NCBI GenBank assembly: GCA_003156795.1
Contig: PMHU01000126.1
Location: 27,264 to 47,781, forward strand
Source of the DNA: Acidimicrobiaceae bacterium
GTDB taxonomy: Bacteria > Actinomycetota > Acidimicrobiia > Acidimicrobiales > Palsa-688
DNA: 20,518 bases
Reading direction: 5' to 3'
Numbering within the stretch: position 1 is the first letter of the stretch; each line of letters starts with the position of its first letter. A model generated the notes under the pieces. The model made no database searches. It saw nothing but the letters and a program-made list of their open reading frames with translations, and had not been told where the DNA came from. This document shows, piece by piece, positions 1 through 7,297 of the stretch. A program made the translations under genes and the position numbers.

Positions 1-1
1 G

Positions 2-367
2 GCTCGTTACGCCGGCGACAACGCCACCTACGAGGACAACGTGGCCAAGCTGATCGCCGCTTTGGCGGGCACCCAAGGGGCGCGGCTGGCTCGCTTTCGG
101 ACCGTGGCCGTCGCCGCTTGGCCTGACGGGCACGAAGTGGTGGCCGAAGGAACGGTCGAGGGCGCCATCGAGCGCGAGCCCCGAGGGAGCGGCGGGTTCG
201 GGTACGACTCGGTTTTTGTGCCCGGAGACGGCGACGGCCGAACGTTCGCGGAGATGACGGTCGAAGAGAAAAATCACATCTCTCACCGAGGCCGAGCCTT
301 CCGAGCGTTGGAACGGAGACTGGTGGAACAGGCAAGCGGGTCCAAATCCGGAGGCATTCGTAGCTGA
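2..367 (+). CDS. rdgB: RdgB/HAM1 family XTP/dITP pyrophosphatase, 5' truncated
   Basis: This is the C-terminal part of a non-canonical purine NTP pyrophosphatase. The family hydrolyses XTP, dITP and ITP to monophosphates and cleans the nucleotide pool. The reading frame is open from base 2 at the window edge, starting ARYAGDNATYEDNVAKL, and ends with TGA at 365-367. Diagnostic stretches are RFRTVAVAAWPDG, AEGTVEGAI, the GSGGFGYDSVFVP block that lines the substrate pocket, and the end segment TFAEMTVEEKNHISHRGRA. About 121 residues are visible; full-length family members have about 190-200, so about 70-80 N-terminal residues, including the first phosphate-binding loop, lie outside. The GTG at 41 is only an internal valine. 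A separate gene follows 30 nt downstream with its own -10 box. The family call is confident from these motifs. Confidence 0.93.
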   Translation, partial: ARYAGDNATYEDNVAKLIAALAGTQGARLARFRTVAVAAWPDGHEVVAEGTVEGAIEREPRGSGGFGYDSVFVPGDGDGRTFAEMTVEEKNHISHRGRAFRALERRLVEQASGSKSGGIRS

Positions 368-385
368 TTAACCGGCTACGTTTGT

Positions 386-391
386 TAGGGT
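386..391 (+). promoter_or_regulatory. -10 box for a leaderless mRNA of the 398 methyltransferase
   Basis: TAGGGT is followed by exactly 6 nt and then the GTG start at 398, so transcription would start at or beside the start codon. No ribosome-binding site precedes the GTG. A good -35 is not evident. Confidence 0.5.
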
Positions 392-397
392 GCCGCC

Positions 398-1150
398 GTG
401 CTCAGGGCCCGTGGACTCCCTCGAGACCGGCGGATCGTACGGTTTTCGGTAGCCGACGTCCAGCTCGCTGACACCCTCGAATTCCTCGACGACACCGTTT
501 CGTACACCTCGTGGATCTTTGATCTCGTCGAGCCGTACCTCGGCCCAACCGTTCTCGAGGTTGGCGCCGGACACGGCACCTTCACCGAACGGTTGGCCCG
601 CGACGACCGAACGGTGGTCGCCACCGATCTGTCAGAGAGGTGCGTAAAGGTCCTCGAAGACAGGTTTGCCGACGTTCCCGCCGTGGAGATCGTCAGCGGG
701 TCCGTAGATGCCGTGGCCGGGCGGGGTCCGTTCGCCACGGCCGTTCTGATCAACGTGCTCGAACACATTGAGGATGATGAGGAAGCTCTGCGGCATCTGG
801 TCGAACTGCTCGAACCGGGCGGTCGGCTCGTTCTTTGGGTACCGGCTTTCGAGCTTCTCTACAGCGACTTCGACCGCAGAATCGGTCATCACCGCCGGTA
901 TCGCCTCCCTGGGCTGCGAGACCGGATCTCCCGAGCCGGACTGGAAGTTCTGGACATCAGGTACATCAACCCGGTCGGGGCGATCGGGTGGTTTGTCATC
1001 GCCCGGCTCCTCGGGCGCGACCCCGTGGGCGGTGTGCCGGCGAAGTTGTTCCACCGGTTTCTGCTGCCCGTGCTCCGAGCGGTCGAACGCCGGGTGCGGC
1101 CGCCATTCGGCCAGTCGATCTTCGTGGCCGCTATCCGCCCCTCCGGTTAG
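398..1150 (+). CDS. Class I SAM-dependent methyltransferase
   Basis: A 250-residue class I (Rossmann-fold) methyltransferase. Motif I is VLEVGAGHGTFTERL at about residues 52-66, an acidic residue follows at the end of the next strand (VVATDLS), and the motif IV/V region is LINVLEHIEDDEEAL near 117-131, followed by LLEPGGRLVLWVPAF. This order fits the Methyltransf_11/23 group. The Tyr/Arg-rich segment HHRRYRLPGLRDRI and the C-terminal hydrophobic stretch VGAIGWFVIARLLG are common in methyltransferases encoded beside polyprenol-linked glycosyltransferases. The substrate cannot be read from sequence; a sugar, lipid or glycan carrier is plausible from the neighbours (inference). The GTG start is chosen because a -10 box lies 6 nt upstream. 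The next gene begins 112 nt downstream behind its own candidate promoter. Confidence 0.88.
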   Translation: MLRARGLPRDRRIVRFSVADVQLADTLEFLDDTVSYTSWIFDLVEPYLGPTVLEVGAGHGTFTERLARDDRTVVATDLSERCVKVLEDRFADVPAVEIVSGSVDAVAGRGPFATAVLINVLEHIEDDEEALRHLVELLEPGGRLVLWVPAFELLYSDFDRRIGHHRRYRLPGLRDRISRAGLEVLDIRYINPVGAIGWFVIARLLGRDPVGGVPAKLFHRFLLPVLRAVERRVRPPFGQSIFVAAIRPSG

Positions 1151-1204
1151 CCGAAACCGTCTCGCTGCCCCGGACCATGCCGGTCGAGGCGGCCCGGCCC
1201 CACG

Positions 1205-1210
1205 TACTAT
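1205..1210 (+). promoter_or_regulatory. Candidate -10 box upstream of the 1263 GT2
   Basis: TACTAT lies in the 112-nt gap between the methyltransferase and the GT2. Transcription would start near 1217 and give a leader of about 46 nt. GGAG at 1250-1253 could be the ribosome-binding site, 9 nt before GTG 1263. The -35 region is weak (GGTCGA at 1182-1187). Confidence 0.35.
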
Positions 1211-1262
1211 TGAGACTGGGAGCCCCGGATAGGGGAGCGCGCGAGGATCGGAGCCTTTTGCG

Positions 1263-1973
1263 GTGCAATGCCTGTCGGTAGTCGTGCCTTGCTATAACGA
1301 GGCCGCCACGATCAAGGAGCTCTTGTCGAAAGTTCTCGAATCGCCTTGGGTCGCCGAGGTGATAGTCGTCGACGACGGGTCCTCCGATGAGACGCTTTCC
1401 CACGCCGAGGCGGTGGCCGACCCACGGGTCCGGGTAATCGAGCAGCCGTACAATATGGGCAAAGGGGCCGCCCTGCGTCGGGGTTTCAAGGAAGCCTCGG
1501 CCGACTTTGTCATCGTCCAGGATGCCGACCTCGAGTATGACCCCGCCGAGTACGGCAATCTGCTGGAGTATCTGGTGTCGGGAAAGGCCGACGTCGTGTT
1601 CGGGTCGCGGTTCCTGACCGACCGCCCGCACCGCGTGCTGTACTACTGGCATTCGCTTGGCAATCGCATGCTCACGACGGCCTCGAACGTTTTTACCAAC
1701 CTCAACCTCACCGACATGGAGACCTGCTACAAGGCGTTTCGGCGAGAAGTGATCCAGAGCCTGGACCTTCGTGAGGACCGCTTCGGGATCGAGCCTGAGA
1801 TAACTGCCAAGGTGGCCAAAGGCGGTTGGAGGATTTACGAGGTGGGCGTCAGCTACGAGGGACGGACGTACGCCGAAGGCAAGAAGATCGGATGGCGCGA
1901 CGGGCTCCAGGCAGCCCGTTGCATAGTCAGGTATTCCCGTCTCTGGGACAAGCTGCATCTTGGCGGGCCCTGA
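1263..1973 (+). CDS. Family 2 glycosyltransferase, DPM1/DPG-synthase-like
   Basis: A 236-residue GT-A fold glycosyltransferase. It opens with SVVVPCYNEAATIKELL, then VVDDGSSDET (residues 36-45, nucleotide-binding Asp pair), the MGKGAALRRGF block, and QDADLEYDP (86-94) carrying the metal-binding DxD. TDMETCYKAFRRE and FGIEPEITAKVAK are typical of enzymes that move a sugar from a nucleotide donor onto dolichyl or undecaprenyl phosphate. No C-terminal membrane helix is visible, so it should be a peripheral enzyme on the inner leaflet. It lies 45 nt upstream of the UPF0104 membrane protein, which fits a lipid-linked sugar route. The start is GTG because no earlier start exists in frame; GGAG 9 nt upstream may be its ribosome-binding site. 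The family is certain; the sugar and lipid are unknown. Confidence 0.9.
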   Translation: MQCLSVVVPCYNEAATIKELLSKVLESPWVAEVIVVDDGSSDETLSHAEAVADPRVRVIEQPYNMGKGAALRRGFKEASADFVIVQDADLEYDPAEYGNLLEYLVSGKADVVFGSRFLTDRPHRVLYYWHSLGNRMLTTASNVFTNLNLTDMETCYKAFRREVIQSLDLREDRFGIEPEITAKVAKGGWRIYEVGVSYEGRTYAEGKKIGWRDGLQAARCIVRYSRLWDKLHLGGP

Positions 1974-2018
1974 TCCCGGATCCGGATTCCCAGTGTCCCA
2001 GCGAGCGACGGTACAGGA

Positions 2019-3251
2019 GTGACTTCAGAGGCGGATCCACCGCCGATCGTCGATCCCTCCATCCCGCCCCAAGCTGATCCCCCGCCCGAGTTCGGCCAAG
2101 CCGCCGCGCCATCCGTAGACGGGCGAAGGGGACTGCGAGGACTTCTACCCGCTCCCATATGGCACATCGGACGACTCCTGATCCTGGCCTTGATCGTGGA
2201 ATATTTGGTCGTCCCGCAGCTGGCCGGGCCTCGAAAAGTCGCACACCTGATCACTCAAGTCAACCCACTGCTGCTTCTCGCCGGGGTGGGTCTCGAGGCC
2301 GCTTCCCTGTTGTGTTACGCCATGCTGACGCGGACCGTGTTACCCGGCGGGCACAAACCGAGCCTGTCCACGATCCTCCGAATTCAGCTGTCGACCCTGT
2401 CGGTCAGTCATTGCGCGCCGGGCGGTTCCGCCACGGGGGCTGCGCTCGGATATCGACTGATGACCCAAGCCGGCGTGGCTGGAGGTGACGTCGGGTTCGC
2501 TCTGGCCATGCAGGGGATCGGCTCGGCCGTCGTGCTCAACCTGATCTTGTGGGTCGCGCTGATCGTCTCCATCCCGGTCTGGGGATTCTCAGCCGTGTAT
2601 CTGATCGCCGCGGCCGCCGGACTCATCCTGCTGCTTGGCGCAGCCGGCTTGGTGTTCGGCTTCACCAGAGGTGAAGAACGCGTCGGTGCGGCACTCGAGC
2701 GGGCCGCCTTCCGGCTCCCGTTCGTCGACGGACAGGCTTTCCGGCGGTCGTTCGTCCAAATTGCCAGGAGGATCGAGGAGCTCGGACGGCAACGCCGTGA
2801 CCTAGCTCGAGCCATGGCCTGGGCCACCGCGAACTGGCTTCTTGATGCGGCATCCTTGGCCGTGTTCGTAGGTGCCTTCGGACATTGGGTCAATCCCGAC
2901 GGATTGCTGGTGGCCTACGGCCTGGCGAACGTTCTGGCCGTGATACCGCTTACCCCCGGCGGCCTAGGCGTGGTGGAAGCGACCCTGACCTCGATCCTCG
3001 TCGGTTTCGGAACCGCGAGGGGCGTCGCCACCCTGGGGGTCGTCGCCTACCGTCTCATCAACTTCTGGCTTCCGATACCGCTCGGTGGGGCCGCCTACCT
3101 TTCGCTACAGGTTGATTCGGGCCGCTCGACCGACGAGCGGGGTTACCGCTCGGAGGTCCCGAGGGCCAAGTTGACCGTGTCCGGTCCCTGGACCCATGCG
3201 GCAGGTTTTCGCAGAAGACGCCGGGGTCCGGATGTTCACGGAACCAGGTGA
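2019..3251 (+). CDS. UPF0104 / LPG-synthase transmembrane-domain membrane protein
   Basis: A 410-residue integral membrane protein of the lysylphosphatidylglycerol synthase TM family (PF03706; also found in MprF and AglD). Multiple hydrophobic helices run from about residue 50 to 365. The conserved glycine-rich turn GGSATGAALGYRL sits near 135-147 and the family hallmark PLTPGGLGVVEA near 311-322, followed by ATLGVVAYRLINFWLPIPLG. Members lacking a synthase domain, like this one, are thought to move or flip lipids or lipid-linked sugars. The first 40 residues are proline-rich and probably disordered. GTG 2019 is the only start between the preceding in-frame stop (1971-1973) and the first helix. 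An AGGAG overlaps that GTG, which is too close to act as its ribosome-binding site, so the true start is uncertain. The Arg-rich tail (about 385-410) may be cytoplasmic. Confidence 0.87.
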   Translation: MTSEADPPPIVDPSIPPQADPPPEFGQAAAPSVDGRRGLRGLLPAPIWHIGRLLILALIVEYLVVPQLAGPRKVAHLITQVNPLLLLAGVGLEAASLLCYAMLTRTVLPGGHKPSLSTILRIQLSTLSVSHCAPGGSATGAALGYRLMTQAGVAGGDVGFALAMQGIGSAVVLNLILWVALIVSIPVWGFSAVYLIAAAAGLILLLGAAGLVFGFTRGEERVGAALERAAFRLPFVDGQAFRRSFVQIARRIEELGRQRRDLARAMAWATANWLLDAASLAVFVGAFGHWVNPDGLLVAYGLANVLAVIPLTPGGLGVVEATLTSILVGFGTARGVATLGVVAYRLINFWLPIPLGGAAYLSLQVDSGRSTDERGYRSEVPRAKLTVSGPWTHAAGFRRRRRGPDVHGTR

Positions 3252-3297
3252 GCGGCCACGGCACGATCCCGGGCCAAGTCCCCCCGGCCCGACGATG

Positions 3298-3313
3298 GCC
3301 CGCAGGCGCGGGC
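3298..3313. terminator. GC-rich hairpin between the UPF0104 gene and tRNA-Leu
   Basis: GCCCGC (3298-3303), loop AGGC, GCGGGC (3308-3313): a perfect 6-bp stem with a 4-nt loop. It lies between the stop of the plus-strand membrane protein (3251) and the 3' end of the minus-strand tRNA (3344), so it could end transcripts from either side. There is no T-tract, so this is weak. Confidence 0.3.
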
Positions 3314-3343
3314 GCCGAGCCGGTGGTAATGCAGGCGAGAGTG

Positions 3344-3425
3344 TGCGGGCGAGAGGACTCGAACCTCCACCCCTCTCAGGACCAGGACCTAAACCTGGCG
3401 CGTCTGCCAGTTTCGCCACGCCCGC
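3344..3425 (-). tRNA. tRNA-Leu (anticodon UAG)
   Basis: An 82-nt class II tRNA on the minus strand. The acceptor stem GCGGGCG (3425-3419) pairs with CGCCCGC (3351-3345), with discriminator A at 3344. The D-arm has GCG/CGC stems around AAACTGGCAGA. The anticodon stem CCAGG/CCTGG encloses TTTAGGT, giving anticodon TAG, which reads CUN leucine codons. A long variable arm follows with CCT/GGG pairing, typical of tRNA-Leu. The T-arm is GGAGG-TTCGAGT-CCTCT with one G-U pair. No CCA is encoded; the next bases are CAC. The gene overlaps a spurious N-terminal extension of clpP on the other strand. Confidence 0.96.
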
Positions 3426-3435
3426 TACGACACCC

Positions 3436-3441
3436 ATTCTA
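3436..3441 (-). promoter_or_regulatory. -10 box of the tRNA-Leu gene
   Basis: Read on the minus strand this is TAGAAT, 10 nt before the 5' end of the mature tRNA. Position and sequence fit a tRNA promoter with a short leader for RNase P to remove. A clear -35 was not found. Confidence 0.5.
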
Positions 3442-3513
3442 TCGTCCGCAGTCCGGGGCGCTTCTGATATGGGCTCCACGTCCCGGTCACTCCTTGTCGG
3501 CGCCACGACCGGA

Positions 3514-3519
3514 TACCCT
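3514..3519 (+). promoter_or_regulatory. -10 box for a leaderless clpP mRNA
   Basis: TACCCT is followed by exactly 6 nt and then ATG 3526. No ribosome-binding site precedes the ATG. TTGTCG at 3494-3499 is the nearest -35-like sequence, but its 14-bp spacer is short. Confidence 0.5.
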
Positions 3520-3525
3520 CAACGC

Positions 3526-4146
3526 ATGGCTTCGTTGACCCTCCCGCTGGTATCAGCCCAGGTAAACCCGACCGATGGAGTCGGCGACGTGTATCGACGC
3601 TTGCTCAAGGAGCGCATCGTCTTCCTCGGGACAGAAGTCGACGACACCAGCGCCAACCTGATCTGCGCCCAACTGTTGCTTCTCGCCGCTGAGGACCCGA
3701 GTCGGGACATCAGCCTCTATATCAACTCTCCAGGTGGATCTGTGACCTCCGGCCTGGCGATTTACGACACCATGCAGTTCGTTCCGTGCGATATCTCGAC
3801 CGTGTGCATGGGTCTGGCCGCATCGATGGGACAGTTCCTGCTCTGCTCCGGAGCGAAAGGAAAGCGGTACTCGCTTCCTCACTCCCGGATACTCATGCAT
3901 CAGCCTTCGGGACAAGCCCGCGGCCAGGCAACCGACATCGCCATCCAGGCGGAGCAGATCATCTACCTTAAGAAAATGATGGCTGAAAGGATCGCGTTCC
4001 ATACCGGTCAATCCTTGGAGAGGATCGAAGCGGACTCGGATCGTGATCGCTGGTTTACGGCGCAAGCGGCCAAGGAATACGGCTTCATCGACCAGGTAAT
4101 CGAGCGAGCGACCGACGTGAGCGAGCTGGCACCTGCTGAGTCGTAA
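3526..4146 (+). CDS. clpP: ATP-dependent Clp protease proteolytic subunit
   Basis: A 206-residue ClpP serine peptidase, close to the usual family length. ClpP forms a 14-mer chamber that degrades proteins unfolded by ClpX, ClpC or ClpA. The catalytic triad is visible: Ser100 in GLAASMGQ, His125 in ILMHQPSG, and Asp174 in SDRDRWFTA. The oligomerisation and substrate blocks RIVFLG, DISLYINSPGGSVTSGLAIYD and EYGFIDQVI are intact. The open frame extends upstream to 3196, but that part runs antisense through the tRNA-Leu gene and has no ClpP character; ATG 3526, 6 nt after a TANNNT box, is the right start. No second clpP and no clpX is adjacent, unlike the usual actinobacterial clpP1-clpP2 pair, so this could be an extra or dispersed copy. 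The YfhO-like gene starts only 12 nt after the stop and may be co-transcribed. Confidence 0.95.
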   Translation: MASLTLPLVSAQVNPTDGVGDVYRRLLKERIVFLGTEVDDTSANLICAQLLLLAAEDPSRDISLYINSPGGSVTSGLAIYDTMQFVPCDISTVCMGLAASMGQFLLCSGAKGKRYSLPHSRILMHQPSGQARGQATDIAIQAEQIIYLKKMMAERIAFHTGQSLERIEADSDRDRWFTAQAAKEYGFIDQVIERATDVSELAPAES

Positions 4147-4158
4147 CTTCCAGGCCGG

Positions 4159-7083
4159 GTGATGGGCGACCAGGAGGCGGATCTCGCGAGTGACACCCGG
4201 ACGGACGACCATTCGCCGGTTGGCCGGTCCTGGCGGGACTGGTACGCGTGGGCGGTCGTGGCCGGATCGGCGGCTTTCTGTCTTGGCCCTTCGCTGGTAG
4301 GAGCCCGGACCCTCCTTTCGGTCAACTCGCTCACCAACTATTTTCCGTGGCGCGCGGGCGGGGCCGACTCGCTCGGCCACGAGGCGTGCACGGGCGACAC
4401 CATCGACTCTGTCATGCCGGGGATCGCCCACATCCGCGGTCAGCTCTTCAGCGGTCATCTGGCGAGCTGGCAGGACATCGTGGGGGGTGGCTCGCCACTT
4501 TCGTCGGTTCCCGATCTCGGGCTGCTGGACCCCTTGTCCCTGCCGTACTTCATCCTGCCCCTGAGCGTCGCCCCGGCTTTCGTCATCCTGCTCACCTGGG
4601 TGGCCGCCATCGGAGGCATGTTCCTCTTCCTTCGCCGCTTTTCCATAAGCCGACCGGCCGCCTCGCTTGCCGGCCTTATATACGCCACGTCTGGGTTCAT
4701 GGTGATGTGGACCAACTGGCCCCAAACTCGGGTCGCGGCGCTGATCCCGGCCTTGTTCTGGGCCTTGGAACGTCTGATCGCTCGGGCCCGGCCGTTGGAT
4801 CTCGTGCTCCTCGCCATCGTCGTGGCTTCCATGCTGCTCGGGGGGTTCCCCGAGGTAACCGGTTACGCCCTGTACATGGCGGGGGCCTACCTGCTCGTTC
4901 GGGTGTGGTTCCTTTACAGGCGCTCGATCCGTCGGGCTGTCATCGTCGGAGCCATGGCCGCGGGCGGGGTTGCGCTCGGTGCGGTCCTGGCCGCAGTTCA
5001 GATGCTGCCGTTTGCCTACTGGTTCGGGCAGGCACCACTTGCCTACCGGACCGGGGATGCCGCTGCCGGGCTGCCGGTGTCGGGACTGGTCACGCTCGTG
5101 GTCCCAAATGCGTATGGCCTGTGTGTCGCTGGCACTCCTTCCAGGGGCAACGTCAACGCGATCGAGCTGGTTGCCTACGTCGGAGCGGTCGCCGTGGTAT
5201 TGGCCATCGCCGGTGCCGCCTTTGGATTTCGTCGCCGCGGCCGTGACGGTGGGGATGGCCGCGGCCGCTTCGACAGCGGGGGGGTCCGGGGCTTTTTCGT
5301 GGTGGCCGCGATAGCCATACTCATGCTCGGATGGGCGAGCCCGACCGCTCGGTCGTTCACCGCCCACCTTCCGGTCTTTGCTGACAACTTCATCGGCCGC
5401 ATCCGGTCGGTCCTCGGGTTCGCCCTGGCCATCCTGGCCGCTGTCGGCTTCGACTGGCTCACCGCTCCACGTGACGGTCCGGATGGACCCTCGGAGACGG
5501 GGTCGCACTTTCAACCGAACGTCCGGACCGCTTGGGCCGGCTACGTCTGGACCGCGGCCGTCTGGGTCGGCGCCGGCGTCGCCGGTATCTTGATCGTTAG
5601 GCGGGGTCACCGCTCGGCGGTCTCAGGCCACTACCTCCGCGAGGTCGTACACGTCAGCTGGATCCCGGGTCTGCTCCTGCTAGCGGGTTTCGCCTTAGTG
5701 GGTATCCGGTGGGTTCGGCGCCGGCCCTCGCAGACGTTCGCGTTTCTCGTCGTTCCCATCCTGATTGCGGCGCCCGGCGTCCAGTTCTTCCACGCCGTGC
5801 TGCCGGGCGACAACCCGAAGAGCTTCTACCCCAACACGGCGACCCACAAGTTCCTGGAAGCGAACCTGGGTCACGATCGCTACGCGTCCTCCGGCCAGAC
5901 CATGTACCCGGCTACGTCGTTGTACTACGGGCTGCGAACCCCTACCGGTCACGCCCTCGTGGAGCCGGCCTGGCAGCAGCTGCTCCAGAAGATCGACCCA
6001 GGGGTGATGATCACCCCGACGTTCTCCGATTTTGGGGCGTCTCTCAACCAGACCAACGTCGGTGACCAACCGATACTCGACCAGATGGGCGTCAGGTATT
6101 TCGTCACTCCGCCGAGCGGTTTGGCTGGGGTGGTGCAGCCCGTCCCAGCCGCGTCGGGGACGGTGAGCACCGCTACCGGACCGATCACCTGTACCGTCCC
6201 CGAGAAGCCCATGAGGGGCGTGACGGTCCGGCTCGAGCAAGCTCTCGTGCCAGCCAACCCGTCCGATGGGGTCACGGTCGACGTGTCCCTGTCCTCGGGA
6301 ACGCAGAGGATCTCGTCGGGACGCTACCTGGCGACCGGGGCCCCGACCGGGAGCGACCTTTCGATCGCCATCCCGGGTGAGGAACTCACGTCCGGTGGGA
6401 CTTTCGTGGCGACCTGGACAGAAGCCGGAGCCAAGGGCCCGCTCGTGGTCTCGGGTGGGGCCGGCGCCGCTTCCTGCGGCCTGGTGGAGCCCGAGCCGGA
6501 CGGCTTGAGGCTCGTCCACGCCGATCCCGGTTCCATCGTCTACCAACGCCTCGATGCTCTGCCGCGCATCCGGTGGGCGTCCGAGGCCGTCGTGATACCA
6601 ACGTCGTCGGGACGAGTCGACGCTCTCGCGGCGGGCATCCCAACCAACGAAGTCGTGTTGAACGGGGCCGGCCCGCAAGGCTCGGGTGATGGCGCCAACG
6701 TGACCGTCACCGACGATTCTGGCGACCGGATCTCCGCCGATGTGACGGCGTCGGGCTCGGGGTACCTGGTCGTCGCCGATGCGATGCAGCAACCTGGCTG
6801 GTCGGTCACCGTCGACGGCAGGCCCGCCAAGCTCGCGCCGGCCGACGACGCCATGGTGGCGGTCGCGGTGCCGGCCGGTCGTCACCGGGTCGACGTGACA
6901 TACACCGCTCCAGGCGAGGGGGTGGGCGCCGCCCTGACGGGAGCGGGCGTGGTGGTCTCCCTGTCCCTGATCTGGTGGGACGCCCGCGGATCCCGCCGTC
7001 GCGTGCACACAAAAGGAAGAGCACGGAGCCCTCGGACCCCGTCGCCGGACGGGGCGGAGTCCCCGCCGTCGAACGTTCAATGA
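4159..7083 (+). CDS. YfhO-like (GT-C type) large membrane protein
   Basis: A 974-residue polytopic protein resembling the YfhO family of GT-C-like membrane proteins. The first helix is at about residues 30-52 and is followed by the short external segment with NSLTNYFPWR and a D/H-rich stretch, where GT-C enzymes carry catalytic acids. About ten further helices run to about 545, including SLAGLIYATSGFMVMW. From about 550 (GDNPKSFYPNT) the chain is mostly extracytoplasmic and beta-rich up to about 915, ending in the typical YfhO tail QQPGWSVTVDGRPAKL and AGRHRVDVTYTAPG. A last helix (about 920-942) leads into an Arg/Lys-rich cytoplasmic tail. YfhO proteins are implicated in adding sugars to wall polymers or lipids from polyprenol-phosphate donors; that role here is inference. 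The start may be GTG 4159 or ATG 4162. The gene lies 12 nt after clpP, probably on the same transcript. Confidence 0.85.
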   Translation: MMGDQEADLASDTRTDDHSPVGRSWRDWYAWAVVAGSAAFCLGPSLVGARTLLSVNSLTNYFPWRAGGADSLGHEACTGDTIDSVMPGIAHIRGQLFSGHLASWQDIVGGGSPLSSVPDLGLLDPLSLPYFILPLSVAPAFVILLTWVAAIGGMFLFLRRFSISRPAASLAGLIYATSGFMVMWTNWPQTRVAALIPALFWALERLIARARPLDLVLLAIVVASMLLGGFPEVTGYALYMAGAYLLVRVWFLYRRSIRRAVIVGAMAAGGVALGAVLAAVQMLPFAYWFGQAPLAYRTGDAAAGLPVSGLVTLVVPNAYGLCVAGTPSRGNVNAIELVAYVGAVAVVLAIAGAAFGFRRRGRDGGDGRGRFDSGGVRGFFVVAAIAILMLGWASPTARSFTAHLPVFADNFIGRIRSVLGFALAILAAVGFDWLTAPRDGPDGPSETGSHFQPNVRTAWAGYVWTAAVWVGAGVAGILIVRRGHRSAVSGHYLREVVHVSWIPGLLLLAGFALVGIRWVRRRPSQTFAFLVVPILIAAPGVQFFHAVLPGDNPKSFYPNTATHKFLEANLGHDRYASSGQTMYPATSLYYGLRTPTGHALVEPAWQQLLQKIDPGVMITPTFSDFGASLNQTNVGDQPILDQMGVRYFVTPPSGLAGVVQPVPAASGTVSTATGPITCTVPEKPMRGVTVRLEQALVPANPSDGVTVDVSLSSGTQRISSGRYLATGAPTGSDLSIAIPGEELTSGGTFVATWTEAGAKGPLVVSGGAGAASCGLVEPEPDGLRLVHADPGSIVYQRLDALPRIRWASEAVVIPTSSGRVDALAAGIPTNEVVLNGAGPQGSGDGANVTVTDDSGDRISADVTASGSGYLVVADAMQQPGWSVTVDGRPAKLAPADDAMVAVAVPAGRHRVDVTYTAPGEGVGAALTGAGVVVSLSLIWWDARGSRRRVHTKGRARSPRTPSPDGAESPPSNVQ

Positions 7084-7111
7084 AGGACGGCCCTGCCATC
7101 CGCACCAAAGT

Positions 7112-7122
7112 ATGTAATACAT
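7112..7122. promoter_or_regulatory. AT-rich palindrome, candidate operator
   Basis: ATGTA-A-TACAT is a perfect 5-bp inverted repeat around one base, in the 214-nt gap between the YfhO-like gene and the wzt-like gene. It is conspicuously AT-rich for this GC-rich DNA and lies about 65 bp upstream of the operon -10 box, so it could bind a regulator. There is no direct evidence of binding. Confidence 0.3.
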
Positions 7123-7163
7123 CAGCACGAACCACGACAGGCGTCCATGGGTCCACCGATTGA

Positions 7164-7193
7164 CCGACACCGGGGTTCGCCCGCCGCTAAAAT
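7164..7193 (+). promoter_or_regulatory. Promoter of the wzt-like operon
   Basis: The -10 box TAAAAT (7188-7193) is the best match to the consensus in this window. CCGACA (7164-7169) is an acceptable -35 with an 18-bp spacer. Transcription would begin about 7 nt after the -10 box, at the ATG of the 23-codon ORF at 7201, giving a leader of about 97 nt before the ABC gene. Confidence 0.55.
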
Positions 7194-7200
7194 GCGACGG

Positions 7201-7272
7201 ATGGCTGAGCTCAGGGCTTCTCGCGGGCCGGGAGGGTGTGCGGCTCTGAGCGACTCCGCCAACGCCGGTTGA
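7201..7272 (+). CDS. 23-residue leaderless upstream ORF (putative leader peptide)
   Basis: A short ORF, ATG 7201 to TGA 7270-7272, sits exactly where transcription from the TAAAAT promoter should begin: 7 nt separate the box from the ATG. It encodes MAELRASRGPGGCAALSDS followed by ANAG. It ends 25 nt before the ATG of the ABC ATPase, whose strong GGAGGA ribosome-binding site (7286-7291) follows a short GC-rich inverted repeat (CCGCC-T-GGCGG, 7277-7287). Leaderless small ORFs ahead of operons are common in actinobacteria and can affect downstream translation. There is no recognisable family and only one cysteine, so it could also be chance coding in a 5' leader. Existence of the ORF is certain; translation is inferred from the promoter position. 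Confidence 0.4.
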   Translation: MAELRASRGPGGCAALSDSANAG

Positions 7273-7297
7273 AGCGCCGCCTGGCGGAGGAACTCTG

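Noticed and set aside
3105..3506. Minus-strand ORF containing GVAKLADAPGLGPGPERG.
   Set aside because: This is the translation of the tRNA-Leu gene itself, a known kind of false protein.
3196..3525. N-terminal extension of clpP by 110 codons.
   Set aside because: It runs antisense through the tRNA-Leu gene and has no ClpP similarity; the -10 box before ATG 3526 and the usual protein length fix the start.
3553..5610. Long open frame on the minus strand (about 685 codons) opposite clpP and the YfhO-like gene.
   Set aside because: It lies antisense to two well-supported genes, is low-complexity and Arg/Pro/Gly/Asp/His-rich, and shows no family motif; such frames are typical artefacts of GC-rich coding DNA.
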